From Sclerodactyla briareus (taxonomy: Eukaryota; Echinodermata; Holothuroidea; Dendrochirotida; Sclerodactylidae): DNA of 64,000 nucleotides. The position numbers were made by a program, and so were the translations under genes. The stretch spans positions 1-64,000 of the forward strand of contig JAODTK010005694.1 in NCBI GenBank assembly GCA_026419785.1. Reading direction: 5' to 3'. The notes below the pieces were generated by a model. The model saw only the letters and a program-made list of their open reading frames with translations. It did not search any database and was not told the DNA's origin. How positions within the stretch are numbered: position 1 is the stretch's first letter; each line of letters begins with the position of its first letter. Below, in pieces: positions 33,883 through 45,200 of the stretch.

Positions 33883-33988
33883 TTTTCCCTCCCCCCCCCC
33901 CCCCCCCCCCTCCCCCCATTCCCCTTTTTTTCCCCCCCCTTTTAAGTTTCCCCCCCCCCCCCTTCCCCCCCCCCCCCCCCTTTTTCCC
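33883..33988 (+). repeat. C/T tract with long C runs
   Basis: Nearly pure C and T, with runs of about 20 C, lie inside the hAT-like element. The minus strand is therefore G-rich and could form quadruplexes. Run lengths in such tracts are unreliable in most assemblies. The proline-rich and glycine-rich open frames across it are composition artefacts. Confidence 0.9.
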
Positions 33989-34619
33989 CTGAGTAGAAGT
34001 TGCGAGATGAAATTCTAGTCTCCAGTGCATTAAACTTTCATAAGCCTGGCCCATTAAAATACGAAGAATGTGGTTTGTGCTGCAGATCGTGATGTTTTTA
34101 TTATTCATCTATTGATACAAGGACTTGTCACAGTCCCGGCCTAAAAGTTTACTAGTCCTTCACTGTTGAATTGCAATTTTGTTTAAAAAGTATATCTAAA
34201 CACCATTTAGGACTAGCTGTCACTTACCCTGACAAAAAAAACCCCCTGACCAATCGTCTGTATAGTGTGTACATGAAACAATCCACAAAATTATTTTTGA
34301 TTCCTTTCATTATATTCCCATGGGGAAATTAATGGTTCTGTCTTCGCACGCCGCCGCGCCACGGATAATTTTTATGTTAGCTGATCACTCTCCACGCCTT
34401 GTCAGGTTGACTTGAAACTTTCACACATCCTATAAACGTGAAATAAAAATCTGGTTTAGTTCGAAATTGGGCGTCGCCACCCACATACCACGAGGGCTGG
34501 CATCTTGGATTTTTTACGTAACTTTTTTATCACTGATTTAACGTGTTTGGTTTAGGTTACCCGCCAGTGCTGTCATAGTTTATGATTGACTTTATCCGAA
34601 GGAATCTATGCAGTCATGA

Positions 34620-34620
<1 letters not shown>

Positions 34621-34697
<77 letters not shown>

Positions 34698-34717
34698 TGT
34701 GTTGTGTGTGTGTGTGG
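34621..34717 (+). repeat. GT dinucleotide microsatellite
   Basis: Almost perfect GT repeats over about 95 bp end in GGTGGGGGG. Minor interruptions appear in the last 40 bases. The tract lies inside the hAT-like element. Confidence 0.98.
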
Positions 34718-34808
34718 TGGGGGGTGTGCGTGATGCCTGCTTGTTAACCACGATAACTCGACCACACCTTGGTGATCAAGCTCATATCTTGGTACAAGTA
34801 CTCTGCTC

Positions 34809-34816
34809 AAAAAAAC

Positions 34817-34857
<41 letters not shown>
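34809..34857 (+). repeat. Poly-A tract
   Basis: A run of A with one CC interruption at its start. No polyadenylation context or retroposed gene is visible upstream, so I read it as a simple repeat or a retroelement tail. Confidence 0.9.
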
Positions 34858-34860
<3 letters not shown>

Positions 34861-35478
34861 TTGCACTGGCTAGGAATGTGCTATCTGTCCCCAGCTATTA
34901 TGCGCCAGTGGAAGAGTGTTTAGCCATGGGTGGGGGATAATGCTGCCCCATGCACACCGGGCCAAGCATTCCCCACAGATGCTGGACTACTAGTTGATTT
35001 TTCAAAATGGCGTGGGCCTGTGTCCTTAGCACCTAAGGCTAGTACCTTTCTGCCTGTGCACTTGAAGAGTCTATTGAAGATTGCATTTAATGTGAAGGCC
35101 TAAGTATAACCTTTTACAGCAATCTCATACAAGCAGTGACATTTTAAAATAGTGCATATTTTTTTTATCGTTGAGCTTAACGAATTCAAGAATTAAAATT
35201 GTTTGCATATCAACTTTCGCTTTTTCCATCTCATTTCGGGACTGTCACCCCTTCTTGTCTCCATATATTAATTATAATTACTAACTGTAGCCATGGGGAA
35301 GACAAAACAAAATTATTTAGATATTTAAAACAACCAAGTTTAAATTTCATCTGTTATATTATTGCCCGCCTCGGCCTCGGAGTGTGGCTTTCGGCCCTCG
35401 ATGGTGCGGTCCTCGGGCCGCCTCCCGCCTCGAGGGTGCGGCCTCGCCTCGATGCAGCTGCCCGCGACTACAACACTG

Positions 35479-35814
35479 GTCCTTATTGCTCAGTGCTGTG
35501 CAGCTTTGTTAGTGGATACCTCAGGCTAGCACACCAGTTGGGTGGGTCACCAACAGATGGCCTCTGTCATAAAACCCCCCCCCATGACCCAGTGATCAAC
35601 AAATTTTAACACACACCAGAAGCCAAAAGGCTTATGATTCCTCCTTGACTGTTGTCTGTCAACCCTCGCAACCATGGACAAATGGGGATAGTACCAGCTC
35701 TTATAGGCAAACATAACGTCTGACAATTTTCCCTCTTTACGCAACACAACTAATAGGGTTCCTGTACCCTTCGTAGTAAGCTACACACACTTAAATTCCG
35801 CGGTTTTACATACT
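35479..35814. other. Interval between hAT-like element and tandem array
   Basis: Nothing supportable is seen here. Confidence 0.4.
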
Positions 35815-38430
35815 TTGAACTCTGGTAACCTTAAATGACTCCGACCTGACCCCAAAATAGTAGGGTTCATGATCATCATCAATGGGGATACACAACCAAG
35901 TATAGCCTCATTCCCACCACCCCCGCCTTTGTACCAAAAACAATGGGTTTATGTACTCCCCATACGAAAGATACACACTAATTTCAACCTGGTCATAACC
36001 AACCATTTGGACTTATCGTGTTTACAAGGTTTCTCAGACTTTGACTCTCTCTCCGTGACCTCAAGAATGACCTCTGTACTTGACCCCAAACAATAGGGCT
36101 CATATACTCATCAGGGGAAACAAACATAACAAGTATGAGCTTCCACCCACCAGGTGGGGCAGTTATCGTGTTTACCAAGCCAAAATTGGCTAAAATATCA
36201 AATTGTCACAATTGTTTATTTTCGATCAAAAATTCACTCCTGCCCCTGAACCAAGCATAGGTTCCTGTACTCCCCATAGAAGCTCTACAACTAATTTCAA
36301 CTTGATTCAGACCACAATTAATGACTTATCGTGTTTATCTCAAGGTTTGCAGACTTTTGACCTTTTGGTGACCTCAGATGACCTCTGGACATGATCTCAA
36401 AATGATATGGTTCGTACTCATCATGGGACACAAACATACCCAGTATATTTCCTCATCAATCCGGGTGGGGTCGATTTATCGTTGGAGGAGGCGGACTTAG
36501 CTCCGTCTGTAGAGCTCCGGACTTCAGATCAATCGATTGCGATTCGAATCCGTGAAAGCCGAGGTGTTTCGCAGTGCTGGTTAGACAAGGCATGTCTCCT
36601 CGCTGTCTCACTCTACCCACCGTGTAAAAGTTGGGTACCTGCGAGGTACGGAAGTTGCGCCGCTGCTTTGGCTGCCAAGGGGTGTAAGTAGGTCCGTGAG
36701 CGAACGTGCACCCTGGGTGGTGCGGGCATGGTCTTCATCAGGTTAACAATGATCAGTGGTTAAGTCGCTAGTCGTGAAGAGGCTCTGCCTTGATACAAGA
36801 CTATAAACACGAATCTTAATCTTAATCACAAGCCAAAGTGGGCCGAAATATCAAATTTGCACAAATTTTCTCATTTTCGACAACAATTCATCACCCCGAC
36901 CGTGACCAGAAACAATAGGGTTTTCCTGTACTCCCCATAAGAAAGCTATACACCTGATTTACACTTGATCAGACAACCCTTCTGGACTTATCGTGTTTAC
37001 AAGTTTTCATACTTTGACGTCTCGTGGACCATAAGAGACCTCTGACCTGGCTCCCCAACCATAGGGTTCATGTACTCATCATTTGGTACACACATACCAA
37101 GCATGAGCTTCATCCATCCAGGTGGGGTCGAGTTATCGTGTTTACAGCCAAAATTGGCCAAAATATCGCATTTTCATATTTTTTTTTTTCTATTTTCGAC
37201 GCAAACTTCACTCAACTCCGACCTGAACCAAAAACAATAGGGTTCCTGTACTCCCATAAGCAAAGCTATACACCTAAATTCAAACAACTTGAATCAGACC
37301 AACCATTCTGGACTTATCGTGTTTAACAAGGTTTTTCACAGACTTTGACCCTCTGGTGACCTCAATGACCTCTGACCTTAACCCCAAACAATAGGGTTCA
37401 TGTACTCATGCATTATGGGGTTCACACATACCAAGTATGAAGCTTCAATCCATCAACGAGGTGGGGTCCTAGTTTTATCGTGTTTCCAAGCCAAAATTGC
37501 CAAAATAATTGAATTTTCAATTTCCTTTTTTTCGACCAAATCACGAGCCCCGATCCCTGGAGACCCAAAAACAATAGGGTTCCTGTACTCCCCCATAAGA
37601 AAGCTATAACCTAATCTCAACTTGATCAGACCCAACCATTCTGGCCCTAGCGTGTTTACAAGGTTTTCAAGATTGACTCTGGTGACCTCAATGACCTCGG
37701 ACCCTTACCTCAAAACCATATGGTTCATGTACCCCCTCATCATGGGACACAAACATACCAATTCCTAGAGCTTCATCCATCAGGTGGTGTCGACTTATCG
37801 TGTTTACAAGCCGAAAATTGGCCAAAATACTCGAAGCGCTTTTTTCACAAATTTTCCCTTTTCGAACCAAAATTCACTCTCCGACGACCAAAACAATAGG
37901 GTTCCTGTACTCCCCATAAGAAAGCTATCCACTAATTTCAACTTGAATCAACCACCATTCTGGACTTATCGTGTTTATACAAGGTTTCTAGACTTTGACC
38001 TCTGGGACCTCCAGATGACCTCTGACCTGGACCCCAAAACAATAGGTTTAATTTACTCATCATGGGAACACACATACCAAGTATGACTTCATCCATCCGG
38101 TGGGGGTCGAGTTATCATGTTTTACAACAAGCGCAATTGGCCAAAATCGAATTTTTCACAATTTCTATTTTCGACCAATATTCAACCCGACCTAAACAAA
38201 CATAGGGTTGCTGTAACTCCCCATAGAAAGCGTATAAAACACCCAATTTCAAACTTGATCAGACCAACATCTGGACTATCGTGTTACAAGGTTTTCAGAC
38301 TGTGACCTCTGGTTACCTCATATGACCTCCGACCTGACCAAAAACAATAGGGTTCATGTCCTCATCTGGGGAACCACAGACCAAGTATGAGCCTGACCAT
38401 ACCCAGACCTGATCAGTTTATCGTGTTTAT
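35815..38430 (+). repeat. Tandem array with about 325-bp dimeric unit
   Basis: The marker ACAATAGGGTTC alternates between a CCTGTACTCCCCAT form and a CATGTACTCATCATGG form. Same-form markers recur every 303-332 bp (for example 37236, 37568, 37891, 38194 and 37058, 37385, 37713, 38038, 38343), so the unit is a dimer of two related half-units. Other shared words are GACTTATCGTGTTTACAAG, CCAAAATTGGCCAAAATATC and TGACCTCAGATGACCTCTGACC. A SINE interrupts it. Part of one diverged unit sits at 53455-53870. Confidence 0.93.
36488..36835 (+). mobile_element. tRNA-derived SINE, family S3, inserted in the 325-bp array
   Basis: The head has GGCGGACTTAGCTCCGTC (A-box region) and GCGATTCGAATCCGTG (B-box). 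The body includes TTAGACAAGGCATGTCTCC, GTTGGGTACCTGCGAGG, TTGGCTGCCAAGGGGTG, GTGAGCGAACGTGCACCC and CAAGACTATAAACACG, ending in AATCTTAATCTTAATC. The array reads up to TTATCG on the left and resumes with ACAAGCCAAAG on the right, so the insertion point is within GACTTATCGTGTTTACAAGCC. The reading frame across it (36407-36691) is incidental. Confidence 0.9.
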
Positions 38431-39885
38431 GCTGGGTGTCCCACACCCATCCACCACACAAACACACACGACGTTACCTGCATGACTCCTCCTGACTTTC
38501 CGCAGGAATCAAAACTGAGTTTTTTTTGGCAGCTCAGCTAAGTTTTACAGCTGTTATGTAGCGAATATTGCAGCAGCATGTGCAAAGGCCCCTCCATTGT
38601 ACTTATTTGCCATAGGGGGGGTGGGTCATTCATGAGGGCTGCACTTCCCTTGGTTCCACCGCAACCCCCCCCCCCCAAGTTAAAAAAATATCCGGTACGA
38701 CGTCGCGCTGCTTCCGGCCATGTTGTAACTGTCCCTGCGGGGTGTTGCCGTGTATGTTATGAGTGGGTCTTTGAGCAAATTGTTGACGTGATACATGTAG
38801 CAGGCATTTTCCTGCACAGGCGCCGCCCTTGTGCCTGCCAGGTTTGTGATCATATTTTACAGCCATTGCCCATACTCCCACATGTAGGTAGGATGTAGTG
38901 TTGTAATATATGCCTGCTTAGGGCATTGGGTTCTGAGGCATTATACATTACACGTGGAGTCCTAAGTTCCCTTGTTTACATGTTGTGGTGCGACTGGCTA
39001 GCCTTCCCCTACCCTTGGTTTGTAGTTTGCCCATAAATAGACTCCTTATGATGCTATATCTACTTTATCCTTCACAGTATAGCCTGTAGCATGAACCCAG
39101 TACTGTTTTCACTCTGGATGTTGGGTCGAATTCCATGCTGTGGTTCTTACTGACAGCTATACAGGATTTCCTGTACTATAAATTTCTACTCTAATTGTTA
39201 ACCACTGCACCTATTATTTGACTGAAATATCGGCCACTGCGTGGATCCCGTCACTAATTGCATTGAGTTTGTTTGAACGCGGAATTTGTGAAGTGATATT
39301 TATGGCACATGCATTTCAGCTGTTACTGTTGCGCTTTGCATGTCCGCCATAAATATATAGGATTCGGCCTTCTCGGGCCCCATGTATGTCCGACATGGTG
39401 GTAGGCGTACAACTACCTTATCGAGCCTTATATTCCGCTCATCGTGTTGAGTACGCCACCCCCCCCCAAAATTTATGAGGCGGGTTGGTACGGCACCCAA
39501 GTGGGGGCAATTAACAGAAGGTTCTCATCAAGACTACCGTCACGTCACTGCATCATGGTTCCCAATGTTGAGAGTCAGTTGCCTGTTTCATGACTGTCAA
39601 CTGCACTTCCTCAGACCTATACTGCCTTCCGGGCCAACAAGCCTTGTGGTCCAATTGTGCTATTGACTGTAGCTTGCACCGGTGACAAATCGACTGTACA
39701 GTGTGAGGTGGAACTGAGAATGGGATGATCTGGGCATTCTACAACTCAAAGCAAAATGTTTGGTTGGTGAGGTCACAGAGACAAAAACCCCTTCCAACAA
39801 ACTCTGCTCTGGTGACAGAAGATTTGACAATATCCAAAACCGTCTTGGAGACTCCAGGTGTCCTCTGGCCTCTGAACAGGAAAGA
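38431..39885. other. Interval with unsupported open frames
   Basis: A plus-strand frame at 38578-38898 contains a proline run from a C tract and then cysteine-rich residues (GCCRVCYEW, CACQVCDH), in CpG-rich sequence. Another at 39725-40018 is open, but the neighbouring frame is open as well. Neither matches a domain I know, and neither has a clear splice context. They are not annotated as genes. Confidence 0.3.
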
Positions 39886-41920
39886 AACAAAGCACCAAAA
39901 ATGGTGCTGTAGCTCAACTGTATACATGTTCCAAATATTTCCTTCACAAAGAGACATGGGATGCATTTTCCTTCAAAATTTCACACATTGGCTGATTTTA
40001 CCCTGTCCTATCATGTGAAAGATGGCACCACTCAGGAACAGACTTGTATTAATTTCCGCTGAGCACTCAGGCGCCCCCCCCCTTTGCCTATTTCAGGATC
40101 GGTGCTTACGAGAGTATAACTTCAGCTGTGTTTAATATTCGGTTTCGATGATATTTTTGGCGGGAGTACCATTTCGCATTATCTTCACTTGATGGGGGGC
40201 CCGCTCCTCGTCGGGCCAAACTGGCTAGAAGTTCCTGCGGACGCTGAAGATACAGCTATTAGACTGTCACTAGGACCGAACTCAGCACTGACCTTTGCAT
40301 CGAAATTTGTAGAAACATTTGCATGATACATGATAAGCCCTAGGGCCCACAGCCAAAATTCGCAACAACCCCCTGATGGACCCATACACGATTAGCAGTG
40401 CATGTACCTTAAAATAAACTCAATTGGTAACTTGTAGAAGAGATGCACTTCAAGTACCCACTGTGGTGAAATTCTCATGAAATTTTGTAAATGGTCCCTC
40501 AGCCCAAGTGGATCCTTGGTTGCAAAATTCCTGACACCCAAGGTACGTCGGTTTAGCACAATCATTATGGCATATGTCAGTACCCCGTCCACCAACCTTG
40601 TAAGAGAAGAAGCATTTTGCGTAAATTCCACATGAACAGTGGCCCTCGGGCCAAAACTGGGCTGTGGTGTCCCATCCCTGGGCACCCTGAGTTACATCAG
40701 CTATCAGCCCACATTATGACCGAACATCATCATGGTGCAACTAAATTTCGTAGGAGATACAAGATTTTGCAGATTTCAACATATTGGGCCCTAGGGCCCC
40801 AAACTGGGCCCAAGCCCCCCAGTTCCAGAACAACCCCAATGCGCCCTCTACCAAAGTTTTCATTACATTTGATTTTGGAAGAATCAATTCAAGCTTGTGG
40901 GGGAGGAGAATGCATTCGAGCACCATTTGTGTGAAATATCATAAAATGGGCCCTCTGATCCAAGTCCGGACTTTGGAAACAAAAATCCTGAAGCACACCA
41001 AAGGTAATGTCTATTGGACCTCATATGGTTGAACATCAGCACTTGTGCACTAACGTTTGGTAGTAGATACAAGATTTTTGCAGTATTTCACATAGGGCCT
41101 TTTAGCCCCAACTGGGGCCCTGGGCCCAAAATTCCTGAACACCCCATGACCCGGTCTATCCAAGGAACATTACATTTAACTTTGAAAGAATCATTGAAGT
41201 TGTGATAGGAGATGCATTCCAACACATATAGTGTGAAATAATCATTAAAAAATGGGCCCCGGGCCCAAGTTGAACCTTGGAACAAAGAATCCTGAACCCC
41301 CCAAAGGTACGTCTACTAGACCATCATTCTGACCGAACATCAGCACTGTGCAACTAATTTTAGGAATAACCAGATTTGTGCAGTATTTCCATAATGGGGC
41401 TTTTAAGCCCCAAACTGGTCCTGGGCCCAAATGCCTTAACACCCCCACTGACCCCTATCCAAGGAACATCCATTTAACTTTGAAGAGAATCAATTGAAGT
41501 TTGTGGAGAGGAGAGCTGCCAAGCAACCATATAGTGTGAAATATCATTAATGGGCCCCGGGCCCCAGTTGACTTGGAACAAAATCCTGACCCCCCAAAGG
41601 GTACGTCTACTAGACCATCATTAATACGAACATCGCAACTGTGGAACCAAAGATTTGTTTTAAAAAGCAGGAGTTAGCATTTTGCAGTTTTTCCACTTAT
41701 TGGCCCATTGTCCGCCTTTCAGGCCCGTTTGACCTCTTGCTTTTTCCGTTGTCAACGATGACCCTCAGTCAATAAACATTGTGACCAGTCTGGTCGAGAA
41801 TTCATCAAAGCCCAATATTTTGTGGCCCAAATGCGAAGTTTTACAGACTGGATAGAGAGGAAGGAGTAGAGAATAGAATGAACATGGCATCACAATAGCT
41901 CAACCAGCCTAGCTGTTTGA
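39886..41920 (+). repeat. Family A repeat with long GGGCCC-unit array
   Basis: The 5' end AAAGCACCAAAAATGGTGCTG with TAGCTCAACTG lies at 39886. Between about 40020 and 40185 the sequence does not match the family. From 40185 on, about ten GGGCCC units follow, with the GAGATGCATT-type marker at about 40445, 40910, 41212 and 41513, so distances are about 300 or 450 bp (two or three units). The distal segment, a degraded GATA stretch (41850-41875) and the hairpin TAGCTCAACCAGCCTAGCTG at 41896 close the element. Confidence 0.75.
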
Positions 41921-42164
41921 AATCAAATGGGACATATGATTTGTTTAAGATTATAGTCCTGATTTAAGAGACAATTTTACATAGTAATTTGTAATTTGTA
42001 ATTTTACCCAGGGGTTGAAAATTCAAAGGAATGATGCCAAAATTGCGAGTCAACCGTGAACGACTCAACACTTGTGTTGTGTACTATCCCAAAGCGATTC
42101 CACTACCAGGAAAACATCATAATCCACCTTGTATCTCTGTTTGGAACATCAAAAGTATATACTT
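41921..42164. other. Short interval without assignable features
   Basis: AT-rich sequence leading into the minisatellite. Nothing supportable seen. Confidence 0.4.
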
Positions 42165-42905
42165 GACATCTCTGTTTGGCAGAGTGATTGTTTGGATAGT
42201 GAGTGAATTGGATGGCTTACGTGTTGTAATAGAAATTGTTTAGATAGTTAGTTGCATTTGAATGGCTTCACAGTTGGTTGTACTGTTGAGAGTGATTTGT
42301 TTTTGGCGAGTGCAGTTTGATTTGCTCGCCTGTTGTGTGGCTGATGATTGTTTTAGATAGGGGTGCATCGAATGACTAATGTTTGAATGCCGTAAATTGT
42401 TCAGATAGGAATGAGCAAAATAGTTTTCTTGTGTGTGACTGACGAGTTATGTTGTGAATACTGAGTGCTTCAGATAACTTGCTTGTTGTGACGGAGGGGT
42501 TGTGCAGATCGTGAGTGAAATTCGATGACTGAATGTTTTTAATGAGTGAAGTGTTCAGATAGTGAATGAGTCAAAATAGTTTGCTTGTTTGACTGATGAG
42601 TGATTGTTTAATACTGAGTTGCATTCGATAACTTGCTTGTGGGACTGAGTGATTGTTAGATAGTGAGTGAATTAGAATCATGCTGGTTGTGACTGAGTAT
42701 TGTTTAAAATAGTGAGTGCATTTGAAGGCTTTATATAGTTGTTGAGACTCGAAACGAGAGTGTGCTTGGCTAGTAGTACGTTTGAAAGGGCTTCTTGTTG
42801 TGATGTGAATGAATTGATTGTTAGATAGTGGTGCATTCGAATGCGTGTAAAGTTGCTGTGACTGAGTGATTGTTCAAATAGAGAGTGTGCATGGCGTCAA
42901 TAGCG
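42165..42905 (+). repeat. About 50-bp minisatellite, roughly 15 units
   Basis: The unit contains GACTGAGTGATTGTT, AGATAGTGAGTGCATT and CGAATGGCTTGCTTGTTGT. Repeat spacing is about 48-52 bp, with frequent indels and substitutions. No spacer or hairpin organisation is seen, and no long open frame crosses it. Confidence 0.9.
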
Positions 42906-43126
42906 CTTGTTGTAACATGAAATTCCAAATTAATAAGAAGGCCTAATAACATCTTATTCAGAGAAGAATATGAGATCTAGTGCAACTATGAAGAAGAAAT
43001 TCATTACCAATTCATCCAGAGCCTTGGAGCTCACGGACTGGCGCTTGCCTGAAAAATGCAAAATGAAACAAGCTAAAACAACATGACATAGTGGTGCGGC
43101 CCATTACTAAGGTAAGAATAAATAAA
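42906..43126. other. Short interval without assignable features
   Basis: Nothing supportable seen. Confidence 0.4.
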
Positions 43127-43265
43127 TGATTAGCTCAGTCGGCAAGTTTGTATGAACAGATGCAGGTTTGATCCCATGAGGTCTTATTAGCTCATCCAGC
43201 GTATCTCTGAGCAATACACGCAATCATCTTGATTCACCACAACCCAGGCGAGGCACTCACCCCAG
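43127..43265 (+). mobile_element. Degraded tRNA-derived SINE head
   Basis: GATTAGCTCAGTCGG (A-box) is followed by CAGGTTTGATCCCATG (B-box-like). Only about 30 bases separate them, less than in an intact tRNA, so the head is shortened. The 3' part has CCCAGGCGAGGCACTCACCCC. It is not an intact tRNA gene. Confidence 0.4.
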
Positions 43266-44204
43266 GATCAGGCCAGTCGAGTTACAGTTGATGAGAGGAT
43301 AATGATATTGTGTCAAAGGTCATAGGGGAATGACCGAAGTCAACGTTGAACGTACAGTGCGCAGAACATCTCTGAAAAATCCCCTGCCCGAAATTGCGAA
43401 TCCTGCCATTACAAAACTGATTTCCCCCCATACCCATCACAATAACATACAAACACATGGGATGAAGTGGTTGGGTTTTCAAATCGTGGTGACAGATTTT
43501 TGAAAATGAGCCGTCAATATTACTATGGGGGAATCTGACCGAAATCCTGTATATCCCCCGAACTGTTCTATGGTGATCATGCGCAATTAGAACTATATAC
43601 GAACGGGGCTATTGTATGAGTGGTAGGTCCTCTCTGTACCAAGAAAACGAAGTGCAAGCATTCAAGCAAGTGGACGTCCCAACCCTCCTATAGTATATAC
43701 AAATGGCGCTTCTGTCCGCAATAAATGAATCGAATGGGCTACCTTCCATTTCGATTCAATATTGGCAGAGAACAATGACAGAGAAGAGGAGATTGCATGA
43801 GTGATAATCTAGCAAAGTAGAAAACTCTACTGTCCTCTTGATACCTCTGCGTCTTTCACTTTGAACTTGACTGTAGGCTTCTCATCCTTTCCCTGGGATG
43901 GGTAGAGAGATACAGGTATAGAGCTATAGGTGTAGCTATAGATGTATATAACGGAACACCAAAATTTTCAACTGTCCGCCAAATTCGGGAAGAAAATGCA
44001 TGCTGCATGTACAATGGTATTGTGTTGTGGTCTGTTTCATACTTGAATAAACATTGAGGAGAAATGAAAGAGAGAAACAAGGTGAACTAATTCAAAATTA
44101 ATCAAGTCAAGAAGTTCTTTGTTATATCAAGTTAAGTAACTACTCCTCTTTAGTTGTTGAATATTCCTTCTCATTGCCCCTGCCTCTTTACATCCTGAAG
44201 ATTA
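43266..44204. other. Interval without assignable genes
   Basis: Short frames occur on both strands without domains. The last 60 bases are pyrimidine-rich and could act as the acceptor region for the candidate exon that follows. Confidence 0.35.
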
Positions 44205-44399
44205 GATTATTCTACCAAGACCCAGGCATGGTTTCGAGGGCAATATTTTGAGAGGGGAAAAATGTTATGTGAAGTGGGGCGACACCGTTGACGAATACGA
44301 GGCATACAAGGAAATTCAGAACAAGGCGATCATCCCCAGTGTCTCGCCTGGTTGCACGATTACTGTTGTTTCCATCAGTCACCATGCAAAACAATTATA
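44205..44399 (+). CDS. Candidate exon, unrecognised, possible frameshift
   Basis: A pyrimidine-rich stretch ending CATCCTGAAG precedes an open region. One frame reads STKTQAWFRGQYFERGK up to a run of A near 44260. The next frame continues with CYVKWGDTVDEYEAYKEIQ and CTITVVSISHHAKQL to a stop at 44397. The composition is balanced and not repeat-derived, and the frame switch falls at an A5 run, the kind of place where assemblies lose a base. I recognise no family. A real frameshift in a pseudogene, or chance, cannot be excluded. Confidence 0.3.
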
Positions 44400-44489
44400 G
44401 GGCATTCAACGTCTTGCTTCCAGATTAGCATTTAACAGAACAGATTACTAATCAATGACTTATTTCAAATACATAAGGACCGATTGTTG

Positions 44490-45200
44490 ACCATGTCTAC
44501 CAAGGAGTATAAGTTTCGTGGGAATGTTACTGAAATTGCCTGAAGTATGCAAATTAGACAGGATACTCAACTTCCCTTGACCCTTTTTCTCTATGTTGAA
44601 TGACTCCAGTGACCCTGAATCCATGATGAAAATGTTTTAAGTAAACCATACCCACCAGGTTTCATGAAATCCAACCAACTGTAAGTTTAAGATTTTGCAT
44701 AATTTATGCAAATTAGACACATTGAAAATGACCCCCATTGACCCCAAATCTTTTGGTTTTTGGGACTGAAAGGTAGGACCATATCCACCAAGTTTCGTGG
44801 GAATCCAACAAACTTTGAAATTTTGCATAAATTATGCAAATTAGATGACTTAATTAGCATATTTCATGCTGAAAGTCTAATCAGTCCATCTACCTTATGT
44901 CCTGCACCATGTGCCAAATCAATCACCATAGCACCCACATCTTGCTAACTAGCTCAACATGATTACATAAAGAATCGGCCCCCTAATTAACCCTACTTAT
45001 TTTAGTGAAATTGTTTCGCAAAATCTAATCCGTTTGGGTGTCCACCCAAACCCGATACTACATACAAATTTCATCGAAATCAGTCTTACCGTTTCAGAGG
45101 AATCCTGCTCATGGGGAAGCAGGACACACACCCTACACCACCCCACACATGACAAAGTGATTGCTGAGTCTCTTCCTGAACTTTGTTCAAGCGAGGACAA
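44490..45200 (+). repeat. Family B repeat with terminal hairpin
   Basis: It has GCATAATTTATGCAAATTAG and CCACCAAGTTTCGTGGG repeated in tandem-like blocks, then ACTTAATTAGCATATTTCATG, CTAATCAGTCCATCTACC, CTTGCTAACTAGCTCAAC, the segment AATCCGTTTGGGTGTCCACC and the tail GTCTCTTCCTGAACTTTG with TTCAAGCGAGGAC (45168-45197). It is the most complete copy of the family body and end in the window. Confidence 0.8.

Larger units (their letters stand above)
33410..35478. mobile_element. hAT-like non-autonomous element, about 2.07 kb
   Basis: The left end reads CAGTGTTGGAGGGTTCGAGG and the reverse complement of the right end reads CAGTGTTGTAGTCGCGGGC, the CAGTGTTG terminus being typical of hAT-superfamily transposons. 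Both arms (about 120 bp) are rich in GGCCTCGG words and pass into AT sequence with CAATATT/CAATAAT. Flanks GTGTCTTA (left) and GTCCTTAT (right) are only imperfectly alike as 8-bp target duplications. The inside holds C/T, GT and A tracts and no transposase. Confidence 0.65.

Noticed and set aside
33833-34108. Proline-rich and glycine-rich proteins on opposite strands
   Set aside because: Both frames come from one C/T tract of uncertain length.
34582-34923. Cysteine/valine and histidine/threonine repeat proteins
   Set aside because: Translation of the GT microsatellite on the two strands.
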